Positions 10,493-22,637 of a stretch of DNA of 64,000 bases are shown one piece after another; the stretch's first letter is position 1; each line of letters opens with the position of its first letter. A program made the translations under genes and the position numbers. Below the pieces are notes generated by a model that saw nothing but the letters and a program-made list of their open reading frames with translations, was not told the DNA's origin and searched no databases. The stretch is from Sindora glabra (Eukaryota > Streptophyta > Magnoliopsida > Fabales > Fabaceae): contig CM035227.1 of the NCBI GenBank assembly GCA_020226215.1, positions 102,903,732-102,967,731 on the forward strand. Reading direction: 5' to 3'.

Positions 10493-11198
10493 TTACATCT
10501 GATTTAGATGTGACTTTTAAATATCTGCCAGGCTAGGGGTCCCCTTGATTATTTCCACCCTAATTGATAGACATGGTAAACTATGTGTCAACATTCTATT
10601 CTACCAAATATTTTTCGCTAGTTTTAAATAAAGTATGTTTGTTAATTCCTTTCTCTCCGTTTTCACACTTTCATTTCATATTATTTTAAGATTTTATATG
10701 TGAAATAGATGATTAAATTTTGAGTTAATAGCCGTTTATTTAATTATATAATATTTTATTATTTATATCATTTAGTTTGTCATATATTGTTTATTACAAT
10801 AATGTTTTGTTATTTTCGTCAAACTTTTTTTGATAAAAAATGATGGAAATGAACAGAGAAATTCAAATATTTTCAAATTTACAATAAAAAGGAGGTATAT
10901 TTATTTTCAGGTGCATATGCATCCAGTTGAGGTGAATATTTATACGGTTAAGTTTAAATTTATCAAAAATAAATTTATTAAAAATAAATAAATTTAAATT
11001 CGCATTGAATATCATTATATTAAAAAATTTAAAATTGAAATCGAATTTAAATTCAAGTTCAACTAAAATATGAGTTTAAATAAATTTATACAAACTTATT
11101 TAATTAATATGTTCTTATATCCAATTTCATATAAGATTTATAATATTCGAACTTAAGTTTAAGTTTCTAATAAAAAGGAATCTAATCAAATTTTCATT

Positions 11199-11306
11199 AA
11201 AGGGAGAATCACGGTCCAGGGTCAGAGGTGTTCGTGGGGACTATTACGTCATCCGCTGGGACTTATAATGCATTTTAGTATGAACATTAGGGGTGGTTCT
11301 CCCTTT
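11199..11306. mobile_element. short MITE with TIRs and TTA target duplication
   Basis: A 14-bp inverted repeat AAAGGGAGAATCAC at 11199-11212 pairs with GTGGTTCTCCCTTT at 11293-11306, with one mismatch. If the element begins at AAGGGAG and ends at CTCCCTT, a TTA trinucleotide flanks both ends, which fits PIF/Harbinger (Tourist-like) target duplications. The roughly 80-bp interior is GC-richer than the surroundings and non-coding. Confidence 0.55.
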
Positions 11307-12804
11307 TATTGACAATAATTAAGACGTATCATTTTACGGTGAATTAATAATTTTAAATTATTAAATTTTATTCAATTTATATAATATTATGTAAATTAAT
11401 AAATGTAAATTATTAATTTTGATGATATACGATGTAAATAATGTATGAAAATTGCTTCCTAAGAATTTCTCGACGGGTGACGAGTGCTGTTTACACTAGT
11501 GGCTAGTGGTTGGCCCGGTCAACCGGCTCATCACTTGCCTTCTCGCTTAGCTACTACGTTGACTATCAAAAGAGTACTGCTCACATCAAGAAGATAAAAT
11601 TATCTCCAATTTTAGTTTAGACTATGATGTTTTTCTATCTGATTTGAGTAGCATTTTTTACGGATTAATTGATTTATTTTATGTATTTTTTTATACTTAA
11701 AACTATTTAGTATCATTTTATAAGTTGTAAGATTATTTTAAAAATAGAAGAACAATTTTTGTTCGATCTATAGTGAAAATGTTTTTTTTTTTTTAAATTA
11801 AAATTTTTTATTTCTAATGAATTTCTAATTTTTTTTTAAATTTTCAATATATTTCTAACAATTTTTTTAGAAATTATTTTTTTTTATTTTGGATGAATTT
11901 TTGACAGGTTTTTTTAAAAAATTATTTTTTTCATATTTAAAGGTTTTTTTAAAAACTAATCTTTTCTATTTTGATGGGTTCTTACAAGAAACTTTACTTT
12001 TATAATTATATCAGCCCGAAAAATTTGTTGAGTCAACTGAAAAAGTTTTTGAATACAAAATTTCGTCAAAAATTTATTTCAGAGTAAGGTTTGTCTGATG
12101 CCACAGGTTCATCAAAAAACTAGTCGAAAATTTTTACTTTCAATGGGTTTGTTTTTTTGCTTAATTTCTGACAAATTTTTCTCAAATATAAGAGAATCGG
12201 ATGTTGAAATAGCCAATAACTAGGTTGAAATCATATCGCATAACATCTAATTATTCAAAATGGTGAATATAATGTACTAATTATATTGATATATCATTAA
12301 TTTAAATTATTAAATTTTATATATTTACATAATATTATCTAAAATAAATAAAATTTAACAGTATATTAATACAATTGATACATCAAAACTTGTCCTTTGT
12401 TCAAAATCAACAATTAATTGACAAGTAAAGTTGTGTGGCTTTTGTGAATCCGTGGCAATAGAGATCTTGACGGATACAATCATCATGGACCCTAATAAAG
12501 GTAAGGGAAATGAATGTTCTAAAGTCGCAATGGGTGACGGCAGCACTTTCTAGAATGCGAGTAGGAGACCTTACCAAAACTTTCTTATGTCAACTAACTC
12601 ATCATTATAAACTCGTTACAAGGCTCACATTTCCAATGTTCAAAATAGATCTGAGGTGTGATAAGACCCAATGTATATGATACTATTGGTTACAGGCCAT
12701 TATATATTATTATTATTTTGATATTCAATAACTCATTTTAATTTTAAAAAAGGACTATAAAAGTCCTTCTAACATCGGAAACAACTAGTATGCTTTTGTA
12801 GTGG
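11307..12804. other. spacer
   Basis: No supported gene. A GC-richer stretch at 11465-11575 contains the palindrome CCGGTCAACCGG and two TTGAC cores. 11780-11960 is strongly T-rich. Short frames near 12.4 kb have no recognisable product. Confidence 0.45.
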
Positions 12805-12809
12805 CTAGG

Positions 12810-13269
12810 TGTTGGGAAATATTTCCCACTTCTAGAATAGGAAGGGAATGAAAGAGATGAACAAAAATAACAATAAAATAAATATATAATTTTATGTGAA
12901 AAATTTCTTAAACATAACAAATTATAGGAAAATTAATAAAATTTTTACTTTGAATTATAATAATTACAAATTTTAACTTTCTAATAAACCTGAAACTTAA
13001 TTACACTCAATTCTTTCAAACAATCCTCTCTCCTTAATTATATATGAATGATTCTTTATATCATCATATATATAATAAATAAAAAAAATAATGATTAGGA
13101 TTCAAAAAGTCTAATATAAAAACCTAATTTATATAGAAAGAAAATTTATATAAGAAATTATTACAAATTGATAATAATATTAATTTGAGTTAGAAAATAA
13201 TTTAAAATAAGAAATAATATTAATAATTATGATAATTTAGGTCAAATCTTAAAAATTATCATCTTGACA
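12810..13269 (-). repeat. Copia 3' LTR
   Basis: Starts TGTTGGGAAA and is alignable along its length to the copy at 14501-14964 (shared blocks such as CTCAATTCT, ACAAATTGATAATAAT and AAAATAAGAAATAAT). Alternatively the LTR may extend to about 13304, if the other copy carries a roughly 45-bp deletion. Confidence 0.8.
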
Positions 13270-13325
13270 CAAATTATATTAATTTTTACTTGAGAATTCT
13301 AGTAGAAACTAGTCTTACTAAAACT

Positions 13326-14345
13326 TTAGTAAAAGTCACTTTTTTCATTTCTAGCAAAAAAACAAGTCACTTTTTTCATAGGAATTCTTGAATGCTCCAC
13401 CTTTTTTACTTCATTGTATGCTTCACTATTTGTATTTCTCACAATTGTATTTTGCATTAATTTATACAAATTTTCAGTAGTCTTTTTACTCTTCATAATG
13501 ATCAACATACTTTTAATAATTTTCAAGACTCCAATTCTAACAAAATATCCATATTCTAAAACATTCAATTTACCCAAAGAAATTAAATTCTTTTTTAATG
13601 TTGACACATATCCTACATCCTTCAAAGTTTTTATATTACTATCTTGCAACTTAAGTTTTACATTAACAATACCTTTCATATTTATAGTATCATCATTAGT
13701 CATATTCATAATTCTATGTTGACAATCATTATATGTAGCAAACATCTTCTTATCATGACCAGAGTAAGCATAATCAAATAGTTAACAATCATTAGGATCA
13801 TGCTAACATTCATTATTCATTGAATCACATAATCTTTATCATCTTGTACAACTGCAATACTAAGAATATTAGGTTTAATCTCCTTTTTCTATTTGATCCT
13901 CTTAAACTTTTATAGATTTATTATCTACCTTTTCACATATCCATTTATGATGTTCCCTCGTATGATATTGAAAAATACTTTTTATCACTATAATCTTAGA
14001 TAGACCTCCTTGAATTAGACCTGTAGGTCTTTCTATTTAAGCTTCCGCCATGATACGTGCTTTGCCCTTGACCATCCCTAACTACATAAGCAATTTCTTC
14101 ATTTCTAATGGTAGGCTTTCTTAACTTTTTATTCTCTAATATGGCAAAAATTGCATCTTCCAATATAAATGTATCTTTTCAATTGATAATATTGTTGTCA
14201 AATCATTTAAAGCATTATACTTTACATTAAGTGCCAAGCATATCCAAGTAGTATCGATTGCCTTCATTTTTATTTTTTCCCAAGCTTCATTTGTCATATT
14301 TGCAAGCTTCTTTTCCTCCTCATTTAGCACTTTAATCAACCCCAA
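13326..14345 (-). pseudogene. Copia gag-pol remnant (gag UBN2 part, zinc knuckle, protease, pre-integrase)
   Basis: Reading right to left on the minus strand. 14136-14345 gives a gag-like WEKIKMKAIDTTWICLAL stretch. Near 13.95 kb a CCHC-like knuckle has lost its first cysteines (YHTREHHKWICEK). Near 13.76 kb a protease-type LFDYAYSGHDKKMFATYN is seen. 13326-13745 then reads like the GAG-pre-integrase segment (GYVSTLKKNLISLGKLNVL, ending NLYKLMQNTIV). Stops and shifts separate the blocks. This is the arrangement of plant Copia polyproteins up to the integrase border. Confidence 0.85.
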
Positions 14346-14474
14346 CTATATCAAAATATCTTTCATCATACTTTGTCACAAGTTGAAATTGTTCTTTATA
14401 TTAAATAGCTTCACTTCAAACATATTGCTTACTCCATCTTGAAATTTTGTCATCTCATATCATAACTCTATGTA

Positions 14475-14499
14475 GGATCGAACCATGCTCTTAATATCA
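14475..14499 (-). other. primer binding site for initiator tRNA-Met
   Basis: Minus strand TGATATTAAGAGCATGG followed by TTCGATCC closely matches the usual plant LTR-element site TGGTATCAGAGCC and its extension. It lies directly inside the right-hand (5') LTR and so fixes the element's orientation. Confidence 0.75.
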
Positions 14500-14500
14500 C

Positions 14501-14964
14501 TTTTTGGGAAAAAATTTTCACTTCTAAAATATCTAGAGAATGAAAGAGACAAATAAAAATAGCAATATAATAGAAAAACAATTTTGCATGTAAAACTCCT
14601 TAAACTCAAAGGGAAAAACATGGGAAAATGAACAACATTTTCATTATTAAATTGTAAAAATTATAAACTCTAACTTTATCACAAGGTTGAAATCTAATTA
14701 TACTCAATTCTCTTTCAAACAATCCTCACACCAAAATTACACATGAAGTATTCTTTACATTGTCACGTATTTAATAAGCAAAAACAACTACTAAATTTGA
14801 TTTGGATTCAAAATCTAATACAAAAATCTAATTTGAATAGGAAAAAAAATCATAATAACAAAGAATCACAAATTGATAATAATTCTAATTTGTATTAAAA
14901 GATAATTCAAAATAAGAAATAATCATAAATTAATAATTATTAAAATTTGGATCAAATTCTAGCA
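14501..14964 (-). repeat. Copia 5' LTR
   Basis: Partner of the repeat at 12810. It ends in AGCA and is followed by CTAGA, matching the left target duplication at four of five bases. Confidence 0.8.
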
Positions 14965-14969
14965 CTAGA

Positions 14970-15699
14970 ATACTTCTAAGTTATTCTTTTTAATAAGCCA
15001 ATAATCTTTTATTCGGTTGGGTTTCATTTTCATTGAAAAAACAAGTTAAACCAATCACATTAACCAAATTGATAAGATGCTTTGGTTAATGGTTTTACGG
15101 AAAACGAAAACCAAATCATTACACCCATAGTTGGAGAACTTCTTCTCTATATCAATGTCAAGAATGGTTGCGAGAGACAGAGGGCACAACCAGTATTTGG
15201 TGGTAATTAGCTTTGACTACATGTACGTAAATGGGCATCTTGACGAGCAGCTAATGAAATTCATTAAAATAGATTAAAATGTAGGGTGTTTTTCAAACTT
15301 TAAAGGGCATACGTGTAATTTTAAAATTAGAGTGAAAATTTGCATGATTTCACGAAACCTTAGAGAGGTCATAAAAATATATATTTTTTCTCGAGAATGA
15401 ATCAAAACTATGTATTAACATATATGTTTTGCCCAATAAAGAAGATGACAAGAGTAATACCTGGTGGAGGTATTACTATTATTATCTTTTTCAATTGATA
15501 CAAAGTCACTCTTTCAAGTAAATTGTTAATAATAGAGATTTGATCTCTTTTTTATGAATATATGTTTTTGATCTCTTTTTTATGAATATATGTTTTCCTT
15601 AAAAAAATTACAAAAATAAGAAAATAAAGAGATCGATAAATTAGAAGAAAACAAATTCTTAAAAATTTGAATCTAGTTATAATATATCTCTTTCTTTCC

Positions 15700-15730
<31 letters not shown>

Positions 15731-16595
15731 CATCCCGTACTGGTAGACATTAAAAAAAAATGTTATTCACTCCCTCCTGATGGCCAACTAAAACGCAATT
15801 AATGATGCAAAAGGCTAAATAGATATTGAAATTAATTAAAGCAATGTGCTTACCGATTGTTTTCTTAAAAGATAAAGTTAATGCAAGGAACAAACTTTTG
15901 GAAAATAGTAATGCTATATGAATTAAAAATGTGATCTGAAAATGTAAATCAAAGGTTATCATTTGATATAAGATGGTTAGATTAATTTGTAAAGTTCAAT
16001 TTAATAAATATAGAAGATTTAAAATTTAAATTTGAATTCTATTTTCCATACCTATAGCATTTTTGTTGGAAAATGTTTGCAATGACATGTATTTTTAGCC
16101 CCTTATAAGTCCATTTTATTTTCCTAATATAACTAAGAATCGTAGCTTTTAAGGTATATCTATTGAGAAAAATATGTGAATAAATTGTTAAATTGCTATA
16201 ATCTTGAAGTAGAATATTCAAATATAGGTTTTCTTACTTATCAAAAAAATTTGTAACCAACAAATCGTTGTTTTGTTAGTTTCTCATTTCATTTTTGATG
16301 TCGAATGCAGGTTGTCCTAACCAACAAGCTATTATTTAATTTGTAATCTTTTCAGGTCATTCTTTGCTGCATTATAGTTTTCAGGTACACAGGAGATTTC
16401 AATACAGGCTTTCTGCTTATTGAAGAATTTTCAAACAATTGCTTTGTTAATTTGTCATCTCCTTCTTTAACATGTACCACAGCCTCGTTGAGGAAGATGA
16501 TTTAAGCACAAATTCATCTTTCGAAGCCTTATTACAAGGATCGGCAAAATATAAAGTTGTAGTTAGGGTTGAGAGGTTTTTGTTTTCTCTGTACA
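14970..16595. other. spacer and CHX upstream region, with small repeats
   Basis: Contains a 28-bp tandem duplication at 15539-15594 (TTGATCTCTTTTTTATGAAT unit) and a TA tract at 15700-15725. 16290-16595 is the CHX upstream/leader region and is alignable to sequence before the second CHX copy near 30.98-31.22 kb. A 66-codon frame from 16472 overlaps the CHX start in another frame and is not supported as a gene. Confidence 0.5.
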
Positions 16596-19500
16596 ATGTC
16601 GATTCCCCAAGGCAATGCAACGCAATTCGTATTTACAGACCCTCAAGGGGCTCTTCGTGTTTGTGTAAGTGATACGCGTGTGGGCTCTAATGGCATCTTT
16701 TTGGGGGGTAATCCTTTTATGTATGCACTTCCTACCACGTTTGTGCAAATCGTTTTGTTCGCTTATACATCGCGATTGTTTTACTACATTCTAAGGCCTC
16801 TAAGGACACCCAAGTTGGTTTGCAGCGTTCTGGTAATTGAGCTTCATTCTGTCAATTTTATGTTCCTTTGGAATTATTTGAATTGAAAATAATCTGGGTA
16901 AAATCGAATACTCATTATAATCTAACAAGGATAAGTAATAGGTTTGGTTGGTGATTTTCAATCTTCTTGAAAGGAGATCTTGTATACATCTATATGTCCT
17001 TTCTCTCGATTGATAAAATATTGGGAATTATTTGTCAGTCTTGTATGATCTATCATTGTTATAAATTCAATTACTTTTCGTTCTTCAAAACAGGAAAATT
17101 CACAATTTTGACAAATAACATTCATTTATTAGGCTGGATCAAGAACTTAAATTGTGAATTACATCATATAATGTAGTCATAATTCACAATTGCGCAGTGG
17201 ATATGTCAATCACATCTTGAACTTTTCTGATAATTATTTTTTACATAGGATTGTAAATTTTCATGTTGTAATCACGATTACAATTTAAAACTGAAAGTAG
17301 GGGTAATGACACATTAGAATAGAATTATATATATATTCTACGTGAATAAGTATTGTGTTTATGCTTTAATTTCCACTGAAGGCTTAGCTGATGAAGTTTG
17401 AAATTTTCAGGCTGGCATATTCATGGGCCCTTCAATCATGGGGCGCAACGATGCATACAAGAAACACATATTCCCACCAAGACAGGCTCAATTTTTATAC
17501 ACAGTGTCCGCATTGGGTGGCATATATTCTATTTTCCTCGTGTCACTGAAAATGGACGTGGTCACAACCTTAAGAGCAGCAAAAAAGACATGGAGATTCG
17601 GCATAATACCGCCGATCTTTAGTTTCGTCGTCATTTGGAGCCTCCTGCATCTCTATAACAATCCCAGCCTTGAAGCTGTAAGGGCAAATAGTTTCGTTTT
17701 CACTTGCTTTGCATCCCTCAGTAATTTCGCCGTTATTTCGGATGCCCTAACGGAACTAAACCTCGGAACCTCCGAATTAGGGCAAATCGCTTTGTCTTCA
17801 ACCATTTTAAACGACGCCATTCAATGGACAATAATAATAGTCAAGAGTCTGTTTAAGTCCATAGGATTCTTAGAATTCTTGTTTATTTATTGTGGATTGA
17901 TATTTTTGTGCATATTCGTCATTCGACCAATGTTGCTAAGGGTTGCGAAAAACACGCCAAATGGAAAACCAGTGAAAGAACTATACATTGTGATCATACT
18001 TCTTGGTGTTTTGGTTATGGCTGCCATAACTGACACACTTGGTCTGTCATTCCTTCAAGGACCTCTTCTTTTTGGATTGATTATGCCGAATGGGCCGCCT
18101 TTGGCGACAACGATAATTGACAGAAGTCAAGATATGGTCTCACAGATCCTTATGCCATTGTTCTTCACATATGTAGGATTCAACACAGATTCCTCGAAGA
18201 TTCAGAACAAGGAAGTCGCTTGGGAGCTTCAGTGCATATTGATTGCGGGGTCCTTGGCAAAGTTGTTAGGGTGTATGCTGGTTTCAAGAACATATAAAAT
18301 TAAGCTCAAGCAAGGGTTTGTACTTGGGCTCTTAATGAACATGAAGGGCATAGTGGAAATTGTCGTCTACGTTAGAATGAAGAGATACAAGGTTAGATTG
18401 ATTTCTTCCTTCAAATATTTAATGCCTGCTATATACAAGTAGTAGAGATTGTATTGTGAAGAACTGTGGATTATACCCAAAAAAATACCAATGTGATCTA
18501 AGTCCAATCTGTGCTTGCCGTGATTGCAATACAGTTTGCAATTTAAACACATTCTATATGTTTAAGAATTGAGTTGGTTAATCTAATTAATAAATTTTTT
18601 TGAGAATGTTAGTTTTTTTCACTCTAGTTATTGGGTGGTTTGATCTTGCATGCAGATTAAAAAAAGGGTAAACAACAACAAGCATGTAATTATATAGATA
18701 CCTTATTATATTTTATGATAAATTTTAAATTAATTGATGAGGAAGTATACATTTTCATATATGTATGCAATTTTATGAATATGACATCATCTTATGACAT
18801 CTGATGTTGTCTTTGGTTTTTTTCTCTTTAAACGTCATAGATTCGATCTTGCATTTATGTTTTGTCACTTTATCTATAAAAAAAATGCGATTTTATGAAA
18901 ATGATTAAAGAAATGGGTATTTTAAAATTTAATTAATTTTAATCTTTTTGAAAAATTAACTAATATTAAAAATAATTTGAAAGCATGTCACTAAAGACTT
19001 GCCATGATCACCCATTTCAATTCTTTCCAACAAATCTAACATGTGTTTTTTTAATTTGAATTTGCAGGTTTTGGATTTTCAAACCTTCGCACTCATAATA
19101 ATCTTCCTGATAGGGATAACAGCCATTGTCTCCCCTTTAGTCGGAAAGTTATACAAACCTCATACTCGACTAGAAAAATCAATCAGACATGATGACCAAG
19201 TTAGAACAATCCAAGACAGTCCCAAAAATTCTGAGTTCTGCATAGTCTCTTGCATACACAATGAAGGAAATGTTCATAGCATCATTGCCCTTCTAGAAGC
19301 TTCAAATCCAAATGAATCGAGTCCAATTTGGGTCTACGTAATTCACCTAATCGAGCTTTTAGGAAAAAGCACACCAATTCTTCTTCCTTTCGACAAACAC
19401 AAGAGTAAATTGTCAGCTAACCACACTGACACGAGCCACATCATGCGAGCCTTCGAAAACTACTCCCTCAATTCCTATGGTCCTGTCGAGATTCTGCCTT

Positions 19501-20276
19501 ATGTCAATATTGCCCCTTACAAGAACATGCATGTCTCTATTTGCAACCTTATTCAAGACAAGTCCATACCTTTCCTTATAATCCCTTTCCACCAAGACAA
19601 TAAAATGCCCGGCAACCGCTGTTTGCCTGCCATTCGCGGCCTTAACTCCAAACTTCAAGCTCGCGCTCCATGCACGGTGGGAGTACTTGTGGACAAGAAC
19701 TCACACCCTCAAGCGAGCACTTCCGAATTTTGTTTTCATGTGGGAATTTTCTTTATTGGTGGTGCCGACGATCGAGAAGCTTTAGCATTGGGCTTTCGAA
19801 TGTCGGAGAACGAAAATGTTATGGTTTCCTTGTACCAATTTCTTCAAAAGAACAAGAGTTTTTGCACTAGCGAAGATGAAATGCCTGTACCAAAGCAAGA
19901 AGAAGAGGATGAGAGAATGTTGGACGAACATCTCATCGATGAGTTTAAGGCAAAGAACATTGGGAATTCGAACGTTGTTTGCCACGAGATTGAGGTGAAT
20001 GATGGAATAATTCAAGTATTGGAAGAGATTCGAGGTTTTGAGGGAAATTATGATCTTGTCATGGTTGGTAAACAACATGATATTGGAGCCCTGCAAGATA
20101 AGGAAATGTCAGAATTCATAGAGAATATAGAAATGTTAGGGATGTTTGGAGATATGTTGGCGTCGAATGAGTTTTGTTACGGGAGGGTTTCTGTATTGGT
20201 GATGCAATGTGCTGGGAGCCCCAAAAGAGACTTCGGGAGGACTGGTTCTTCTGTCTCGCAGGAAAATTTTGCTTGA
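16596..20276 (+). CDS. CHX: CHX-family cation/H+ antiporter, three exons
   Basis: Exons 16596-16832, 17411-18391 and 19068-20276, with GT/AG borders and all junctions in phase 0, give one open 808-aa protein, a normal CHX length. It belongs to the plant CPA2 monovalent cation/proton exchangers that adjust K+ and pH across endomembrane or plasma membranes. Exon 1 carries the N-terminal NGIFLGGNPFMYALP segment and first helix. Exon 2 continues AGIFMGPSIMGRND and encodes most of about 12 membrane segments, including the conserved Asn213-Asp214 (STILNDAIQ) and SFLQGPLLFGLIMP. Exon 3 finishes the last helix (FQTFALIIIFLIGITAIVSP) and encodes the roughly 390-residue cytosolic tail typical of CHX. 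The start was chosen at MSIPQG because it opens the family-like N-terminus. A decayed second copy lies 15 kb downstream. The exact CHX subgroup and ion are not determined. Confidence 0.9.
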
Positions 20277-20475
20277 AATGATGTCAAGATAGGACGTATT
20301 TGAAGTTCTTTGAATTTTTGTGAAGTTTCAATATATTAATCATAATTTTGTATGGAATACCTGAGTAACGAGTACATAAAAATTTAAAACTTTATCTGCT
20401 AAATTTGCGTGAAATTATATATTTGAAAACAGTATTGCTACATGCATTGAAGATGAAACCTCACATTGGGTTGTG

Positions 20476-20481
20476 AATAAA
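20476..20481 (+). terminator. possible poly(A) signal of CHX
   Basis: AATAAA about 200 bp after the stop codon, in the right orientation. It rests on position and motif only. Confidence 0.3.
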
Positions 20482-21479
20482 AATTAAAGGCCATAGTCAA
20501 AATAGTGGAAAAAAATATATTAAAAAAAAATTCGGAACTCAATTTTGAAATTCATTTTTGATATTTAGAGTGTTTTTCTTTTGAAAATTGTAAATGCGGA
20601 ATTCCCAATTACTTGCTTAGATTGCTAAATTAAATTTATTTTTTATCATGATAGAATTGAGGTTTATTTAGTAAAATGCAAAGATATGCTTGATATGTTC
20701 TGGTTTAATACTTTTGCTAAGTTGCTCTTTAATAGTATGATATATTCTCAAACTTAATTCCAATAGTGTTTCATATGTTAAAACATTTAAAATGGAATTA
20801 GTTTGATTGACTAAAAGTACTAGACATAAAAAGAAGCAATTTAATGGTTTACTACTCCGGAAAAATATCTAGTTACTCTTTGCTAATTGCTCTGATGATG
20901 TTGTATTTTTTTTTTATAAAATCTAAAGGTGAATCAATATATTAAGATGCTAATTAGAAAGGGCCAATATCGATGGTTTACTTGTTTAAAAACGAGTTGC
21001 TCTTTGCCTTGTTTTAAATCTGTCAAATTCAGTTTCTTGGATGCTTTGTAGGTTTTCATTAAAATAGAAATTGATTTAATACGATGCAAGTTTCTCTTTT
21101 CCATTTTTGTGAAACTTGTATATTGAATGGATTTATTTTAGAAAAATAGGTCAAAAAGTCATAAATTGTCCAAGTTACTCTTTTGATTTTGTATTTTGTT
21201 AGTTTTGCATTCTGTAGAATTTTTTATTTCTACAAGTTGTTTGTTTGACTACCAACTCAAAGATAAGTCAACATTTATACTTTCACATGTGACAAAATTT
21301 GAAAGAATAAGCAAACAGTATAATACAAAAAAGGATATTTCATTGCGAAAATTCAAACATTGTAAAAGAGCAAGCAGAATGTATTTTCATAATACAAGTT
21401 GAAAGTGACACATCAAGATAGTATATGAAGTAGCAAGCACTACAAATTTCATAATATTAAAAGTTGATAGGATGAAGTC
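20482..21479. other. spacer
   Basis: AT-rich, no supported gene. It may be partly derived from the LTR element whose promoter-like part follows at about 21.5 kb. Confidence 0.4.
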
Positions 21480-22065
21480 ACTTGTTAAGATGAGTACCAT
21501 CTCTAATAGTTAGTTCTTCCATTTGACTATAAATAGAAGATCACACTTTATGGATCAATACCAATCATCTCTTTCCCTCTCTAAGAAGGCTCTTTATTTA
21601 GAATTCATTTTATTTTGCATACTCTTCTTTCTTGAACTTTAACTTGCATATCTATATTATTAGAGTGTATAGTTTTCTTCAAGAGATGAACCTTACCTAT
21701 AAATGTTCATTAGCTAGGATGGAGTGTGAGATAAACATTTGTAGACACCTTATAGCCAGGTTATGAGAAGCAAATCTTTAAGTGTTGAAGTGGGATAGCT
21801 TGAGTTCTTGTAAGATTAAGCGGGAGAGTGTACTTGAGCTTTGTAAAGAAAAAGTACTAGTGGATAACCACAATGATTGGTTTGATCTTGGAAGAATGGA
21901 GTAGATCCAAAGGAAAAGTTATTTTTTGAATAATTAAACCATTATAATTAACATCAGTGCTATCTTCTCTTTCTTTTTCCCTTTAATTACTTGCTATTCA
22001 TTTTATATCCTTATCTATTTTTTACTTAATTTTTCAAATTTACTTTCTAGTTACTTTTTGGGGTT
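21480..22065 (+). mobile_element. probable LTR remnant (SIRE/Copia-like)
   Basis: A TATA box (CTATAAATAGA, about 21527-21537) is followed by an R/U5-like stretch with phrases I associate with long Copia LTRs: a TTGAGCTTTGTAAAG segment near 21834, a GTGGATAACC segment near 21861, GGAGTAGATCCAAAGGAAAA near 21900, then CT-rich sequence. No coding part, second LTR or target duplication was found, so this is a fragment at best. Confidence 0.4.
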
Positions 22066-22637
22066 ATGAAAAAGCAATTTTCATAAAAACAAGTGCTTTT
22101 AACTCCTAATTACTTAATTTTTTTAAATGGTATGTTTTTGTTGCATTAAAAATATTGTAAATTTTCATGAAAATTTAACTTGTAAATAACAATTTTGAGT
22201 TTAAATTTAATCTATTATTAGTACAAAATATTTCATCCTATTAGTGAATGAAAAAAAATATCATTAAAAAGATATTTTAGGATTTTTAATTGCATTAAAG
22301 AAGTTTTAATAGGTTTTTATTAACATGGAAACCTAAGAATAGGTTGCAAATTTTCAAAAAAGCAAGTGCTCTTAACTCTTAATTGCTTAATTTTTTTAAA
22401 CAATAATTCACTCTTTTCTTGGTGTGTTTTTGTCCCATTAAAAATGTTGTAAATTTTCATGAAAATTTAACTTGTAAATAACAATTTTGAGTTTAAATTC
22501 AATCTACTATTAGCATAAAATATTTTATACTATTAGTAAATGAGAAAAATATGTCATTAAAAAGATATTTTAGGATTTTTAATTACATTAAAGAAGTTTT
22601 AATAGCTTTTTATTAACATGGCAACCTATGAATAGGT
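22066..22637. repeat. tandem duplication of about 285 bp
   Basis: Two adjacent diverged copies (about 22066-22345 and 22346-22637). Both contain CAAGTGCT(T/C)TTAACTC, GTAAATTTTCATGAAAATTT and TTTTTATTAACATGG, with offsets of 273-292 bp because the second copy has a roughly 19-bp insertion. Confidence 0.8.

Larger units (their letters stand above)
12810..14964 (-). mobile_element. truncated Ty1/Copia LTR retrotransposon
   Basis: Two diverged direct repeats (12810-13269 and 14501-14964) bracket about 1.2 kb holding remnants of gag, zinc knuckle, protease and the pre-integrase region, all on the minus strand. A primer binding site abuts the right LTR. The element begins TGTTGGG and is flanked by CTAGG (12805-12809) and CTAGA (14965-14969), a five-base target duplication with one change. 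Integrase core, reverse transcriptase and RNase H are absent, so most of pol has been deleted. LTR divergence and many stops mark it as old. Confidence 0.85.

Noticed and set aside
13414..13722. 102-codon plus-strand frame over the Copia remnant
   Set aside because: Hydrophobic product is the antisense of a clear Copia pre-integrase segment.
16472..16672. 66-codon frame just before the CHX start
   Set aside because: It overlaps the CHX start in a different frame, and the equivalent region of the second CHX copy does not keep it open. At most an unproven upstream ORF.
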